Shown: positions 10,773 through 20,106, counted from the first letter of the stretch. The stretch is 64,000 bases of DNA from Sulfurimicrobium sp. (GCA_030652035.1 JAUSBJ010000048.1:160723-224722); one strand, 5' to 3'. The notes: generated by a model from the sequence alone, not told the origin. Program-made: numbers and translations.

Positions 10773-11312
10773 CTACTCATCCATGCCAATGGCCGCGCTA
10801 TCCGGAAACAGCACCTCGGTAAAACCGAACAGACGCATATCGGTGATTCGCATCGGGTACAGAATGCCTTTCAGATGATCGCACTCGTGCTGCACTACCC
10901 TGGCATGAAACCCCGAGACGGTGCGGTCAATGGGCTGGCCTTTCAGGTCGAAACCCCGGTAGCGCAAGTGCTTGTGGCGAGGCACTTTGCCCCGCATGCC
11001 AGGTAGTGACAGACACCCCTCCCAGCCCTCCTCCATTTCGTCGCCGAGATACTCCAGCACCGGGTTGAGAAGCACGGTATCCGGCACCGTTTCAGCATCC
11101 GGATAACGCGGATTATTGGCCACGCCAAAGATCACCACCTGAAGTCCGACGCCAATCTGCGGCGCGGCCAGGCCGGCGCCATTCAGCGCCAGCATGGTGT
11201 CGCGCATGTCCGCAACGAGGGTGCGCAATTCGGACGTATCGAAAACAGCCACCGCCTCTGCCGGCTCCAGCAGGCGGGCGTCTCCCATTTTGAGCACGCT
11301 TCTAGCAGTCAC
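10773..11312 (-). CDS. def: Peptide deformylase
   Basis: Removes the formyl group from nascent N-terminal methionine. About 179 residues if the GTG at 11312 is used, which gives the family-like start [15 protein letters not shown]; a TTG at 11324 is the alternative. All three deformylase motifs are present: [18 protein letters not shown] and QHECDHLKG (metal ligands Cys, His, His). The start overlaps the end of mtnP, so the two are coupled. Because def normally sits with fmt, this copy is likely a second deformylase carried in a salvage operon. Confidence 0.92.
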   Translation of the reverse strand: MTARSVLKMGDARLLEPAEAVAVFDTSELRTLVADMRDTMLALNGAGLAAPQIGVGLQVVIFGVANNPRYPDAETVPDTVLLNPVLEYLGDEMEEGWEGCLSLPGMRGKVPRHKHLRYRGFDLKGQPIDRTVSGFHARVVQHECDHLKGILYPMRITDMRLFGFTEVLFPDSAAIGMDE

Positions 11313-12060
11313 GAAGCTCAACAACCCGATTCAGAATTTTCAACACGCGCTGCATCGCCAGTTTGAGCGTAGCGTCAACGGCGTCGTAAGCAATCGCATG
11401 CGCGCTTGAACCTCGCCCGGCGGCATAATTGGCCGACACCGTCAGCGCCGCATAACACAGGCCGAGCTCTCTCGCCAGCGCCGCTTCAGGCATCCCGGTC
11501 ATGCCCACCATGGTGGCGCCATCGCGGTCCAGGCGGTTGATCTCCGCGGCCGTTTCCAGGCGCGGCCCCTGAACGGCGGCATAAACGCCCCCGTCGATAA
11601 ATTCCTCCCCCGCTGCCCGGCAGGCTTGCATGCACAACTGTCGCATCCCGTCGCAGTAGGGCCAGGTAAAATCGATATGCACGACTGCCTTCGAGCCGCA
11701 CATTTCCTGGCAGTCGTGGTAGGTGCTTTTACGCCCCCAGGTATAGTCGATAATCTGATCTGGAATGGCAATGGTTCCCGGTTTCATATCTGCATGGATT
11801 CCTCCGACGGTGGCAATGGAAATCACATCTTTCGCACCCTCGGCATGCAGTGCCCACATATTGGCGCGGTAATTCACCTCATGCGGCGGAATGGTGTGGC
11901 CATAACCATGACGTGCCAGAAACACCACTTCGCGCCCACTGATCTTGCCGAATGTGAGTGCGCCGGATGGCTCGCCGTACGGTGTTCTCACCACTTTGCG
12001 GCGCATCTCCTCCAGTCCGGATATCTGCGTTAGCCCGCTGCCACCGATAATTCCCAACAT
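11302..12060 (-). CDS. mtnP: MTA/MTI phosphorylase, probably S-methyl-5'-thioinosine phosphorylase
   Basis: Nucleoside phosphorylase of 252 residues from the ATG at 12060, which has a good AGAGGA site; the frame is open upstream to 12108. It shows the MTAP/PNP signatures ([57 protein letters not shown]). In the base-binding loop the residues are SANYAAG, where true MTA phosphorylases carry two Asp (TDYDC type). Asn there is typical of 6-oxopurine-specific enzymes, and the segment resembles the Pseudomonas methylthioinosine phosphorylase. The upstream neighbour, 5 bp away, is a hypoxanthine phosphoribosyltransferase, which would use the base released from methylthioinosine. Substrate is inferred. 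Confidence 0.85.
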   Translation of the reverse strand: MLGIIGGSGLTQISGLEEMRRKVVRTPYGEPSGALTFGKISGREVVFLARHGYGHTIPPHEVNYRANMWALHAEGAKDVISIATVGGIHADMKPGTIAIPDQIIDYTWGRKSTYHDCQEMCGSKAVVHIDFTWPYCDGMRQLCMQACRAAGEEFIDGGVYAAVQGPRLETAAEINRLDRDGATMVGMTGMPEAALARELGLCYAALTVSANYAAGRGSSAHAIAYDAVDATLKLAMQRVLKILNRVVELRDC

Positions 12061-12065
12061 ATAGC

Positions 12066-12614
12066 TTATTCCTCTTTCAAAGCATAAATCGCGGGCAGGT
12101 TGCGCCACGCACCATGAACATCCATACCAAAACCGAACACGTAGCGGTCCGGTACGCGCAATCCGACGAAATCGGCATGGATGGGCTTGGGGCGGCCAAT
12201 TTCCTTATCGGCAAAAACTGCGCTATAACAGGCTGCCGCTCCAAGCTCCAGCACGCTGACGCGAATTTCCGCCAAGGTGATCCCTTCGTCCAGAATATCG
12301 TCCAGCACCAGCACCACCCGCCCTTTGACATTCGCTGGAGGCGGCACTTTCCACATCATTGTCCCACCGCGGATGGCATCCCCATAGCGCGACACCTGCA
12401 CATAATCGAAATCCAGCGGAAACGTCAGCAGCGGCAGCAATTGACCCGCAAACACCGTCGCGCCACCCATCACGCAGAGCACCAGCGGTTGCTTGTCCGC
12501 AAATTGTAACGAAATTTCCCCGGCCAGCCGTGCCACGGCATCTGTCACCACTTGCGACGAATGTATCAGGTCGGCCGTATGATAAATTTCCCAAGCCTTA
12601 TTTAGTTCCAGCAA
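12066..12614 (-). CDS. hpt: Hypoxanthine-guanine phosphoribosyltransferase
   Basis: 182-residue purine salvage enzyme that joins hypoxanthine or guanine to PRPP. The PRPP-binding motif VVLVLDDILDEGITL is clear, and the C-terminal part GRPKPIHADFVGLRVPDRYV matches the hypoxanthine branch of the family. It is 5 bp upstream of mtnP and 14 bp downstream of the response regulator gene, so it is in one operon with both. Pairing with a phosphorylase suggests it recaptures the base freed by that enzyme. Confidence 0.9.
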   Translation of the reverse strand: MLELNKAWEIYHTADLIHSSQVVTDAVARLAGEISLQFADKQPLVLCVMGGATVFAGQLLPLLTFPLDFDYVQVSRYGDAIRGGTMMWKVPPPANVKGRVVLVLDDILDEGITLAEIRVSVLELGAAACYSAVFADKEIGRPKPIHADFVGLRVPDRYVFGFGMDVHGAWRNLPAIYALKEE

Positions 12615-12628
12615 GTAACCTCCTTCCT

Positions 12629-13384
12629 CTACAACTTTAATACGCTGCGGATACCCTGCAATAACGGCTCCGGTGAAAATGGCTTGAAAATATAGCCATC
12701 TGCCCCGGCGCGCAAGCCGTGCATCACATCTTCTTCACCAATCTGCGCGGTAAGCATGATGACAGGCAAATCGGCCAGTTGCGGTTGCTTGCGTATCCAT
12801 TCCAGGAGTTGAAAACCCGAAGTGTCAGGCAGCATGACATCCAGAAGCACCAGGTCTGGCACTGTATCATCCAAGGTTCTGAACATGGCCTTGCCATCGG
12901 CGGCATGTCTGACATCAAAACCCTCACGCGTCAGCAGCAAAGCCAATAACTGCGCCAGTAGTGGGTCATCCTCCACCGACAGGATGCTCGGGCGCCCGAT
13001 CACGCCTTGCACCGGGCGAACTTTATGGGCATAAAAACCCTGATCGTGCAAGGCTCTGGCCCCACGCTGAGCCTCCGCCCATGCGCGCACCCCTTCTTCC
13101 GGGTCAAGCTCGGTAACAGAGATCGTCATATCATCGGAAACCGCGGCACCTTTCATGTCGGCAGATACCAAAAGCTGCTTGACCAGCCCTTCGGCAAGCA
13201 GGCGGGAAAAAACATTTTCGACGAACTCCTGGCTCAATGCGGATTTTTCGGCCAGTTCAGACAGGCTTGAACGCCCATCCACCAAGCCAAGAAGACGGTA
13301 ATGTTCACGTGGCAGGGCAAGTTTTTTATCGCCCAATGTCGCGACGCCTCTTGCGGTTTTGGAAAAAATCGGTGATTCGTCCAT
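12629..13384 (-). CDS. Response regulator with N-terminal winged-helix-like domain
   Basis: 251 residues from the ATG at 13384; a GTG at 13393, abutting the rtcB stop, is the alternative. The domain order is unusual: residues 1-85 form a winged-helix-like domain (HYRLLGLVDGRSSLSELAEKS, then LAEGLVKQLL), and a complete CheY-like receiver occupies about residues 130-251. The receiver keeps the acidic pocket (SVEDDP), phospho-acceptor Asp (VLLDVMLPD), Thr (IMLTAQ) and Lys (IFKPFSP). The cognate kinase is not adjacent. It may control the surrounding rtcB/hpt/mtnP run, but that is only an inference. Confidence 0.75.
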   Translation of the reverse strand: MDESPIFSKTARGVATLGDKKLALPREHYRLLGLVDGRSSLSELAEKSALSQEFVENVFSRLLAEGLVKQLLVSADMKGAAVSDDMTISVTELDPEEGVRAWAEAQRGARALHDQGFYAHKVRPVQGVIGRPSILSVEDDPLLAQLLALLLTREGFDVRHAADGKAMFRTLDDTVPDLVLLDVMLPDTSGFQLLEWIRKQPQLADLPVIMLTAQIGEEDVMHGLRAGADGYIFKPFSPEPLLQGIRSVLKL

Positions 13385-13393
13385 GTCAATCAC

Positions 13394-14827
13394 TCACCCT
13401 TTAATACAAGCTTTCGGCCGCAAAAACGCCACCCGCTTCGCCAGCCCCGCCTGTTCCGTTGCCGCTGCCACCTCGTCCACATCCTTGTAAGCACCCGGCG
13501 CTTCTTCCGCCGCCCCGCGCATGGATTGGGTGCGGATCAGGATGCCCTTGCTCGCCAAATCGCGGATCAATTCCTTGCCCTGCCAGCGCTTCAATGCCTG
13601 CGTGCGACTCATGGCACGCCCTGCGCCATGGCTGGCCGAGGAGAATGCGCGGCTCTCGCTTTCCTTCGTGCCCGCCAGCACGTAGGAACCCGTCCCCATG
13701 CTGCCGCCGATGATCACCGGCTGGCCTGCCTGACGGTAGCGCTCCGGCAATGCCGGATGCCCGGGGCCGAAGGCACGCGTCGCGCCCTTGCGGTGGACGT
13801 AGAGCAAGCGCTCCTTGCCATCCACCGCATGCTTTTCCAGTTTGCAGGTGTTATGGGAAACATCGAACAGCGTTTCAAGATTTGCCTGCGGCAGGATTTC
13901 GTCGAACACTTCGCGCGTCAGGTGGGCAAGTATCTGGCGATTGGCCAATGCCACGTTGATCGCGCCGTTCATGGCACCGAGATATTCCTGCCCTTCAGGC
14001 GAATTGATCGGGGCACAGGCCAGTTCCCGGTCGGGCAGATGAATGCCCAGGCGGCCCGCCGCCTTGGCAAGGGATACCAGGTAATCGGTGCCGATCTGGT
14101 GTCCCAGGCCGCGCGAGCCGCAATGGATGGAAACCAGAACCTGTCCCAGGTGCAGTCCGAAATCACGGGCTGCGGCTGGATCATAAATTTTCTCCACCAC
14201 CTGTAGTTCCAGATAATGGTTGCCCGAGCCAAGCGTGCCCATTTCGCCGCGCTGGCGCTTCTTTGCGACATCGGACACGTTGCCCGGCACGGCCCCTTTC
14301 ATGCGGCCGTGCTCTTCCACATAGTCCAGTTCATCCGCGTGGCCGTAGCCATGTTGCACTGCCCATTGCGCGCCGCCAGTCAGCACATCGTTCAACTGGG
14401 CAGGCGTCAGCTTCAGCTTGCCCTCTTCACCCACGCCGGCAGGAATGGCGCGGAACAACGCGTCCGCGAGCTTCTCGAGGTGGGGCGCAATCTGCTGGAG
14501 ATCGAGGTTGGTGCGCAAGCAGCGGATGCCGCAGGAGATATCGAAGCCCACGCCACCGGCGGAAATGATGCCGCCCTGATCGGGGTCGAACGCCGCCACG
14601 CCGCCGATGGGAAAACCATAGCCCCAGTGCGCATCGGGCATGGTCATGGCCCTGCCCACCAAGCCCGGCAGACAGGCCACGTTGGTGATCTGCTCCAGCA
14701 CCTTGTCGTCCATGCTGGAGAGCAGGGATTCGCTGCCGTAGAGCAGCACCGGGGCGCGCTTTTCCCCAGCGCGCAAGGGCGCGCTCCAGGCACAGGCATC
14801 GATTTTTTCCAGGCGGGACATGTCCAT
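13394..14827 (-). CDS. rtcB: RNA-splicing ligase RtcB
   Basis: 477-residue GTP-dependent RNA ligase that joins 2',3'-cyclic-phosphate or 3'-phosphate ends to 5'-OH ends using Mn2+. Conserved segments are present: MPDAHWGYGFPIGG, GGVGFDISCGIR (metal Cys), LGSGNHYLE, HCGSRGLGHQIG, and HRKGATRAFGPG with the guanylated His. The archease gene lies upstream in the same direction, separated by 84 bp containing a heptamer repeat. The response regulator gene follows at once. This is the RtcB-archease pairing used for RNA repair; no rtcA or rtcR is in view. Confidence 0.95.
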   Translation of the reverse strand: MDMSRLEKIDACAWSAPLRAGEKRAPVLLYGSESLLSSMDDKVLEQITNVACLPGLVGRAMTMPDAHWGYGFPIGGVAAFDPDQGGIISAGGVGFDISCGIRCLRTNLDLQQIAPHLEKLADALFRAIPAGVGEEGKLKLTPAQLNDVLTGGAQWAVQHGYGHADELDYVEEHGRMKGAVPGNVSDVAKKRQRGEMGTLGSGNHYLELQVVEKIYDPAAARDFGLHLGQVLVSIHCGSRGLGHQIGTDYLVSLAKAAGRLGIHLPDRELACAPINSPEGQEYLGAMNGAINVALANRQILAHLTREVFDEILPQANLETLFDVSHNTCKLEKHAVDGKERLLYVHRKGATRAFGPGHPALPERYRQAGQPVIIGGSMGTGSYVLAGTKESESRAFSSASHGAGRAMSRTQALKRWQGKELIRDLASKGILIRTQSMRGAAEEAPGAYKDVDEVAAATEQAGLAKRVAFLRPKACIKG

Positions 14828-14862
14828 AATTCAGATTCCGGTAATTGGGTGTCCAGCTATCA

Positions 14863-14904
14863 GCTGACTGCTGACTGCTGACTGCTGACCGCTGACCGCT
14901 GACT
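14863..14904. repeat. Six-copy heptanucleotide tandem repeat in the archease-rtcB spacer
   Basis: Six consecutive 7-bp units read GCTGACT x3, GCTGACC x2, GCTGACT on the plus strand, followed by a partial GCT. The array lies between the archease stop and the rtcB start, so it is in the leader of rtcB. Copy-number change by slippage would alter the spacing or structure of the rtcB leader without changing any protein. Confidence 0.9.
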
Positions 14905-14911
14905 GCTAAAC

Positions 14912-15319
14912 TTACACATCCACCACGCAACGCGCTTCCCAAACCCCATCCACCTGCCCGACACGCAGCATGGTCAGGGTCGCGCCCTTCACCTCGGTCC
15001 CACGGGCCATGTTTGCATCCCACGGCGCTCCCCAGGCGATGCCCTGCCACTGCCCATTGGCACGGCTCAGGCTGAATCGCCCCAGAGCCAGGCCCCGCTG
15101 GCGTGCCTCGGCCAGCAGGCGGTTAAGCCAGGTCACCAGCGCCAGTTCCATATCATCTTCGGCGAAGGCAAATGCAAACTGTATCAGCGGCCGGACCTGG
15201 CTTGCATCCACCATGATTGCAAACATGGCCGCGGCGGCGCCTTCGAATGCTTCCTCCGGGGTCGCGCCACGGCCGATGACACCGATGTCGGCATCGTGTT
15301 CGAAATATTCAAAGTTCAC
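14912..15319 (-). CDS. Archease
   Basis: 135-residue archease, the small calcium-binding cofactor that speeds guanylation and multiple turnover of RtcB. It begins with the family pattern FEYFEHDADIGVIGRGATPEEAFEGAA and ends with the acidic terminus CVVDV, with conserved Asp residues at both ends. The start overlaps the stop of the deacetylase gene by 4 bp (ATGA), so the two are coupled. It lies upstream of rtcB. Confidence 0.93.
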   Translation of the reverse strand: MNFEYFEHDADIGVIGRGATPEEAFEGAAAAMFAIMVDASQVRPLIQFAFAFAEDDMELALVTWLNRLLAEARQRGLALGRFSLSRANGQWQGIAWGAPWDANMARGTEVKGATLTMLRVGQVDGVWEARCVVDV

Positions 15320-16239
15320 AATCCGCTCAGCACCTTGATGTGCGCTGACGCGCTGCGGCCGAGGGCATGCAGGGCATAGCCTCCCTCCAGCACCGAGACA
15401 ATGCGCCGGGAGGCATGGCGAGCAGCAATCTCCTTGAGTTTCCCGGTCACCCAGACGTAATCCACCTCCCGCAGTGCAAGGCCGCCCATGTCATCCTCGC
15501 GGTGCGCGTCAAATCCGGCCGAAATGAACAGCATCTGTGGCTGAAAACGCTCCAGCTCGGGCAGCCATCGCTCTGTCACCGCTGTGCGGAAACCTTCTCC
15601 CGCCGTACCGGCTGGGAGCGGCACGTTTATGATATGGTCGTTGCCGCTGTCTGCCCCGCAATGGGGGTAATAAGGGTGCCGAAAAGTCGAGCACAACATC
15701 ACGCGCGGGTTGTCGTGAAAGATGTTTTCCGTCCCGTTGCCGTGATGCACGTCAAAGTCGGCTATGGCCACCCGCTCCAGGCCATGCTGCATCAGTGCAT
15801 GAGCCGCCCCTACCGCGACATTGTTGAATATGCAGAACCCGCCGGAACTGGCCGCTCCCGCGTGGTGCCCGGGCGGACGCACGTTGCAGAAAGCATTTTC
15901 CGCCCGCCCCGACATCACCAGATCGACGGCCAGAGCAACCGCGCCGGCTGCGCGCAGCGCAGCTTCCAGGGTATGAGGGTTCATTGACGTATCGGGATCG
16001 AGGGCAACCAAGCCGGCATCCGGCGCAACGGCGCGAATGGCCGCGATATAATCCGGGCGATGCACACGAGCCAGCATTTCTTCTGTCGCCATTGGTGCTT
16101 CATGATGATCGAGAAAGTGAAGCAAACCAGAGGCGATCAGTTGATCCTCGATTGCCTGGATACGCGCCGGGCATTCGGGATGACCAGCACCCATATCGTG
16201 CCTGAGACAGGCTGAGTGGGAGATGTAGGCTGTATGCAT
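15316..16239 (-). CDS. Histone deacetylase-family (AcuC/acetylpolyamine amidohydrolase-like) protein
   Basis: 307-residue zinc amidohydrolase with all class I/II deacetylase motifs: RPPGHHAG (paired His), DFDVHHGNGT (metal Asp and His) and SAGFDAHREDDMGG (second metal Asp). Bacterial members remove acetyl groups from lysines of acetyl-CoA synthetase (AcuC) or from acetylpolyamines. It is the first gene of the archease-rtcB-hpt-mtnP run. It is divergent from a Pat-like synthetase/GNAT gene 96 bp away, suggesting a matched acetylation-deacetylation pair; the true substrate is not shown by sequence. Confidence 0.9.
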   Translation of the reverse strand: MHTAYISHSACLRHDMGAGHPECPARIQAIEDQLIASGLLHFLDHHEAPMATEEMLARVHRPDYIAAIRAVAPDAGLVALDPDTSMNPHTLEAALRAAGAVALAVDLVMSGRAENAFCNVRPPGHHAGAASSGGFCIFNNVAVGAAHALMQHGLERVAIADFDVHHGNGTENIFHDNPRVMLCSTFRHPYYPHCGADSGNDHIINVPLPAGTAGEGFRTAVTERWLPELERFQPQMLFISAGFDAHREDDMGGLALREVDYVWVTGKLKEIAARHASRRIVSVLEGGYALHALGRSASAHIKVLSGL

Positions 16240-16245
16240 CGATTG

Positions 16246-16259
16246 GTCTTATATAAGAC
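16246..16259. promoter_or_regulatory. Perfect 14-bp palindrome in the deacetylase/Pat divergent promoter
   Basis: GTCTTATATAAGAC is self-complementary over all 14 bases and starts 7 bp before the deacetylase start codon. It is a probable binding site for a dimeric repressor. A related imperfect copy lies upstream of ppdK at 4267. The regulator cannot be named from the sequence. Confidence 0.55.
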
Positions 16260-16300
16260 TTGTTGTCATAATTTGTGGCACAATGGTCACAATCCTTTTC

Positions 16301-16306
16301 TATAAT
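16301..16306 (+). promoter_or_regulatory. Possible -10 element for the Pat-like gene
   Basis: TATAAT lies 30 bp before the ATG at 16336. A TTGACA-like -35 is not evident; only weak hexamers lie 17-18 bp upstream. Suggestive only. Confidence 0.35.
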
Positions 16307-16335
16307 ACCCTCACTCTCATTTGGATCGCAAAATC

Positions 16336-19014
16336 ATGGGTCAACATTACCTCAATCCCCTTTTCGCACCAAAGTCCGTTGCGGTATTCGGCGCCAGCGA
16401 GCGTGTCGATGCGATTGGCCAGATCGTGTTCCAGAACATGATTGATAGCGGCTACCAGGGCGGGCTTTACCCGATCAACCCGAAAAGCCCGGAAATCCAG
16501 GGTCGCAAGGCCTATGCCTCGATTGCTGACATCGGCCAGCCGGTCGAACTGGCAGTGATCGCCACGCCGCCCCAGACCGTGCCCGACATCATCGAGGCTT
16601 GCGGCAAACATGGCGTCAAGGCGGCGGTGATCATCACCGCCGGCTTCGGCGAAACCGGCCCTCAGGGCCAGGCGCTGGAAAAGGCCGTGCTGGACAATGC
16701 CCGCCTCTATGACATCCGCCTGATCGGTCCGAACTGCCTCGGCGTGATGCGCCCCTCCATCGGTCTCAATGCCACTTTCAACAAGGGCGGCGCCAATACC
16801 GGGAATCTCGCTTTCATCTCGCAGTCCGGCGCGCTCTGTACCGCCATTCTGGACTGGGCGCAGAGCAACGATGTCGGCTTCTCCAGCGTGGTATCGATGG
16901 GTTCTTCTGCCGATGTGGATTTCGGCGAGATCCTGGATTACCTGGTTTCGGATGCTAAAACCCAGAGCATCCTGCTGTATATCGAAGGCATCCGCAACGC
17001 GCGCAGCTTCATGAGTGCGATTCGCGCCGCCGCGCGTATCAAACCGGTGATCCTGGTCAAGGTCGGGCGTCATGCAGCCGGCTCCAAGGCGGCCATGTCG
17101 CACACCGCCTCGCTGGTGGGATCGGACGACGTGTTCGATGCAGCGGTCAGCCGTGCCGGCGTGGTCAGGGTGCAGACCATCACCCAGCTATTTGCTGCCG
17201 CCAAGGCAATGGCTTCGGGCTTCCGCCCAATCGGAAACCGCCTCGCCATCGTCACCAATGGCGGGGGGCCTGGCGTGATGGCAACCGACCGTGCCTCGGA
17301 TCTGGGTCTGACGATCGCCACCCTGTCCGACGCCACCATCGAAAAACTGAATCAGGTTCTGCCCCCTAACTGGCCGCATGGCAACCCGGTGGACATCATC
17401 GGAGATGCCCAGGCCGACCGTTACCACCATGCCGTCAAGGCCTGCCTGGAAGACGCCAACGTGGATGGCGTACTCGCCATTCTTACCCCGCAAGCCATGA
17501 CCAAGCCGCTGGATGCCGCCAACGCGGTCATCGAACTCGCCAACCAGTACAGCAAGCCCCTCCTGGCCTGCTGGATGGGTGACTCCCAGGTCGCAGAAGC
17601 CCGTGCGGCCTTCACCGCGGCGAGAAAACCCAGTTTCCGCACGCCGGAACCGGCGGTTGAGGTGTTCTCCTACCTCTCGGATTACTACCGCAACCAGAAA
17701 CTGCTGATGCAGATGCCGGGGCCGCTGTCGCATCATCTGGAGCCTGATGTCGAAGGCGCACGCATGGTGATCGACGGCGCTCTGCTGGAGCGGCGCAAAG
17801 TGCTCAACGAGATGGAATCCAAGGCGCTGCTCTCTGCCTTCCATATCCCGGTGGCAAAAACCATGATCGCGCGCAGCCCCAACGAGGCGCTGTTGATCGC
17901 GGAGCAACTGGGTTTCCCGGTGGCGATGAAAGTCAATTCGCGCGACATCACCCACAAGACCGATGCCGGCGGCGTGCTGCTCAACCTTGGCAACGCCCAG
18001 GCGGTACGCACCGCTTACCATGAAATCATGGGAAATGTGCAGCGCAACCGCCCCAACGCGCACATGGACGGCATCTCGATCGAACCCATGATTGTCAAGC
18101 CTAATGGCCGCGAGCTTATGGTCGGCGTGACCAACGATCCGGTATTCGGCCCGGTGATCACTTTCGGTGCCGGCGGAACCATGGTGGAAATCATGGGTGA
18201 CCGTTCCGTCACCCTGCCGCCGCTCAATACCTTCCTGGTCAAGGACCTGATCCAGGGCACCCATGTCGCCAAAATGCTGGGCGCCTTCCGCCACATGCCC
18301 CCGGCCGATATGGCGGCGCTTGAAAGCGTATTGCTGCGCGTATCAGAAATGGTGTGCGAGCTACCTCTCTTGATGGAAATGGACATCAACCCGCTGATCG
18401 TGGACGAGCACGGCGCGCTTGCCGCCGATGCCCGCGTGGTGGTGGAATACCGCCAGCCCAGCGCCGACCGCTATGCCCACATGGCGATCTACCCCTACCC
18501 CACCCACCTGGTCAGCCACTGGCAACTGGCCGACGGCACCAATATCGTCATTCGTCCCATCCGCCCGGAAGACGCCGAACTGGAGCAGAAATTCGTCCAC
18601 GACCTGTCCGAGGAGTCGCGCTATTTCCGCTTCATGCGCAGTGTGCAGGAACTGTCGCCCGAAATGCTGTCACGTTTCACCCAGATCGACTACAGCCGCG
18701 AAATGGCCCTCATCGCCGTCACTCAGGTACATGGTAGCGAGCTGGAACTCGGCGTGTGCCGTTTCGCCATCAATCCGGACGGTGAAAGCTGCGAATTCGC
18801 ACTGGTGGTTGCCGACGCCATGCGCGGCAAGGGCCTCGGCCAGAAACTGATGACCGCACTGATGGACGCCGCCCGCTCCAAGGGACTGAAAACCATCGAA
18901 GGCGAAGTGCTCACCAACAACCGCAGCATGCTCAAGCTGATGTCGCGGCTGGGTTTCAGCATCGAAACCAGCCCGGAAGACGAGAGCATCAAGAATGTCA
19001 TAAAGGTCTTGTAA
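16336..19014 (+). CDS. Pat-like protein: acyl-CoA synthetase (ADP-forming) fused to GNAT acetyltransferase
   Basis: 892 residues from the ATG at 16336; a TTG at 16321 also keeps the frame open. Order of parts: CoA-binding Rossmann domain (LFAPKSVAVFGASERVDAIG), succinyl-CoA-ligase-like domain (PNCLGVMRP; AFISQSGALC), ATP-grasp domain (residues about 490-700, AMKVNSRDITHKTDAGGVLL), and a C-terminal GNAT domain (about 735-890) with acetyl-CoA motif RGKGLGQKLMTALM. This is the architecture of protein lysine acetyltransferase Pat/PatZ, which silences enzymes such as acetyl-CoA synthetase. A divergent AcuC-like deacetylase lies upstream. mtnA follows with stop and start codons adjacent. Confidence 0.9.
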   Translation: MGQHYLNPLFAPKSVAVFGASERVDAIGQIVFQNMIDSGYQGGLYPINPKSPEIQGRKAYASIADIGQPVELAVIATPPQTVPDIIEACGKHGVKAAVIITAGFGETGPQGQALEKAVLDNARLYDIRLIGPNCLGVMRPSIGLNATFNKGGANTGNLAFISQSGALCTAILDWAQSNDVGFSSVVSMGSSADVDFGEILDYLVSDAKTQSILLYIEGIRNARSFMSAIRAAARIKPVILVKVGRHAAGSKAAMSHTASLVGSDDVFDAAVSRAGVVRVQTITQLFAAAKAMASGFRPIGNRLAIVTNGGGPGVMATDRASDLGLTIATLSDATIEKLNQVLPPNWPHGNPVDIIGDAQADRYHHAVKACLEDANVDGVLAILTPQAMTKPLDAANAVIELANQYSKPLLACWMGDSQVAEARAAFTAARKPSFRTPEPAVEVFSYLSDYYRNQKLLMQMPGPLSHHLEPDVEGARMVIDGALLERRKVLNEMESKALLSAFHIPVAKTMIARSPNEALLIAEQLGFPVAMKVNSRDITHKTDAGGVLLNLGNAQAVRTAYHEIMGNVQRNRPNAHMDGISIEPMIVKPNGRELMVGVTNDPVFGPVITFGAGGTMVEIMGDRSVTLPPLNTFLVKDLIQGTHVAKMLGAFRHMPPADMAALESVLLRVSEMVCELPLLMEMDINPLIVDEHGALAADARVVVEYRQPSADRYAHMAIYPYPTHLVSHWQLADGTNIVIRPIRPEDAELEQKFVHDLSEESRYFRFMRSVQELSPEMLSRFTQIDYSREMALIAVTQVHGSELELGVCRFAINPDGESCEFALVVADAMRGKGLGQKLMTALMDAARSKGLKTIEGEVLTNNRSMLKLMSRLGFSIETSPEDESIKNVIKVL

Positions 19015-20106
19015 ATGCGCGCAGAAAACAGGCACTACCGCACTATCTGGCCCGCCGAGGGCGCAGTAGCGGTTGAAATCATCGACCAGACCCGGCTGCC
19101 GCACGAATTCGCCACGGTTCGGCTGGAAAACCTGCACGACGCCGCCATCGCCATCAAGAACATGCTGGTGCGCGGCGCACCGCTGATCGGTGCAACGGCG
19201 GCCTACGGAATAGCGCTGGCCATGAGCGCGGAGCATTCCGATGCAGCGCTGGAGGAGGCCTGCACCACCCTGGCCGCGACCCGGCCCACCGCCATCAACC
19301 TGCGCTGGGCACTGGCGCGCATGAAAGCCCTGCTCTTGCCGCTGCCGCCCGAACATCGCGCCCAGGCCGCATGGCAGGAAGCCGCCGCAATCTGCGACGA
19401 GGACGTGGTCATCAATCGCGCCATCGGTGGACACGGCCTGAAGCTGATCCGCGACAAGCTGGAGGCCAAGGGCGATCCGGTCAACATTCTCACCCACTGC
19501 AATGCCGGCTGGCTCGCCACGGTGGACTGGGGCACGGCCCTGGCTCCCATCTATGCGGCTTTTAACGCGGGGATTCCGGTCCACGTCTGGGTGGACGAAA
19601 CCCGGCCGCGCAACCAGGGCGCCAGCCTCACCGCCTGGGAGCTCAAGCAGCACGGCGTCCCGCATACCGTGATCGCGGACAATACCGGCGGCCACCTGAT
19701 GCAGCACGGCATGGTGGACATGGTCATCGTCGGCACCGACCGCACCACCGCCTCTGGCGACGTTTGCAACAAGATCGGCACCTATCTCAAGGCACTTGCA
19801 GCGTTCGACAACCAGATCCCGTTCTATGTCGCCCTGCCCGGTCCCACCATCGACTGGACGCTTGACGACGGCATACGCGACATCCCCATCGAGCAGCGCG
19901 AAGCGGAAGAAGTCACTCAAATCCGCGGCAGAACAGCAGAGGGCGAAATCATTAGCGTCACCCTCACCCCACACGGCAGCCCGGCAGCCAATTACGCCTT
20001 CGACGTCACCCCTGCGCGGCTGGTCACTGGCCTGATCACCGAGAGGGGTGTCTGTTCTGCATCGCGCGAGGGATTGCAGGCCTTGTATCCGGAGCAAAAA
20101 CGATGA
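19015..20106 (+). CDS. mtnA: S-methyl-5-thioribose-1-phosphate isomerase
   Basis: 363-residue aldose-ketose isomerase converting methylthioribose-1-phosphate to methylthioribulose-1-phosphate. The MtnA signatures are present: [33 protein letters not shown] (catalytic Cys) and [19 protein letters not shown] (catalytic Asp). Its ATG abuts the stop of the Pat-like gene, and its stop overlaps the next start by 4 bp. It uses the product of the MtnP-type enzyme encoded in the divergent run. Confidence 0.95.
   Translation: MRAENRHYRTIWPAEGAVAVEIIDQTRLPHEFATVRLENLHDAAIAIKNMLVRGAPLIGATAAYGIALAMSAEHSDAALEEACTTLAATRPTAINLRWALARMKALLLPLPPEHRAQAAWQEAAAICDEDVVINRAIGGHGLKLIRDKLEAKGDPVNILTHCNAGWLATVDWGTALAPIYAAFNAGIPVHVWVDETRPRNQGASLTAWELKQHGVPHTVIADNTGGHLMQHGMVDMVIVGTDRTTASGDVCNKIGTYLKALAAFDNQIPFYVALPGPTIDWTLDDGIRDIPIEQREAEEVTQIRGRTAEGEIISVTLTPHGSPAANYAFDVTPARLVTGLITERGVCSASREGLQALYPEQKR

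Noticed and set aside
14863..14904. CRISPR array
   Set aside because: Units are 7 bp and contiguous without spacers, and no cas genes are present.
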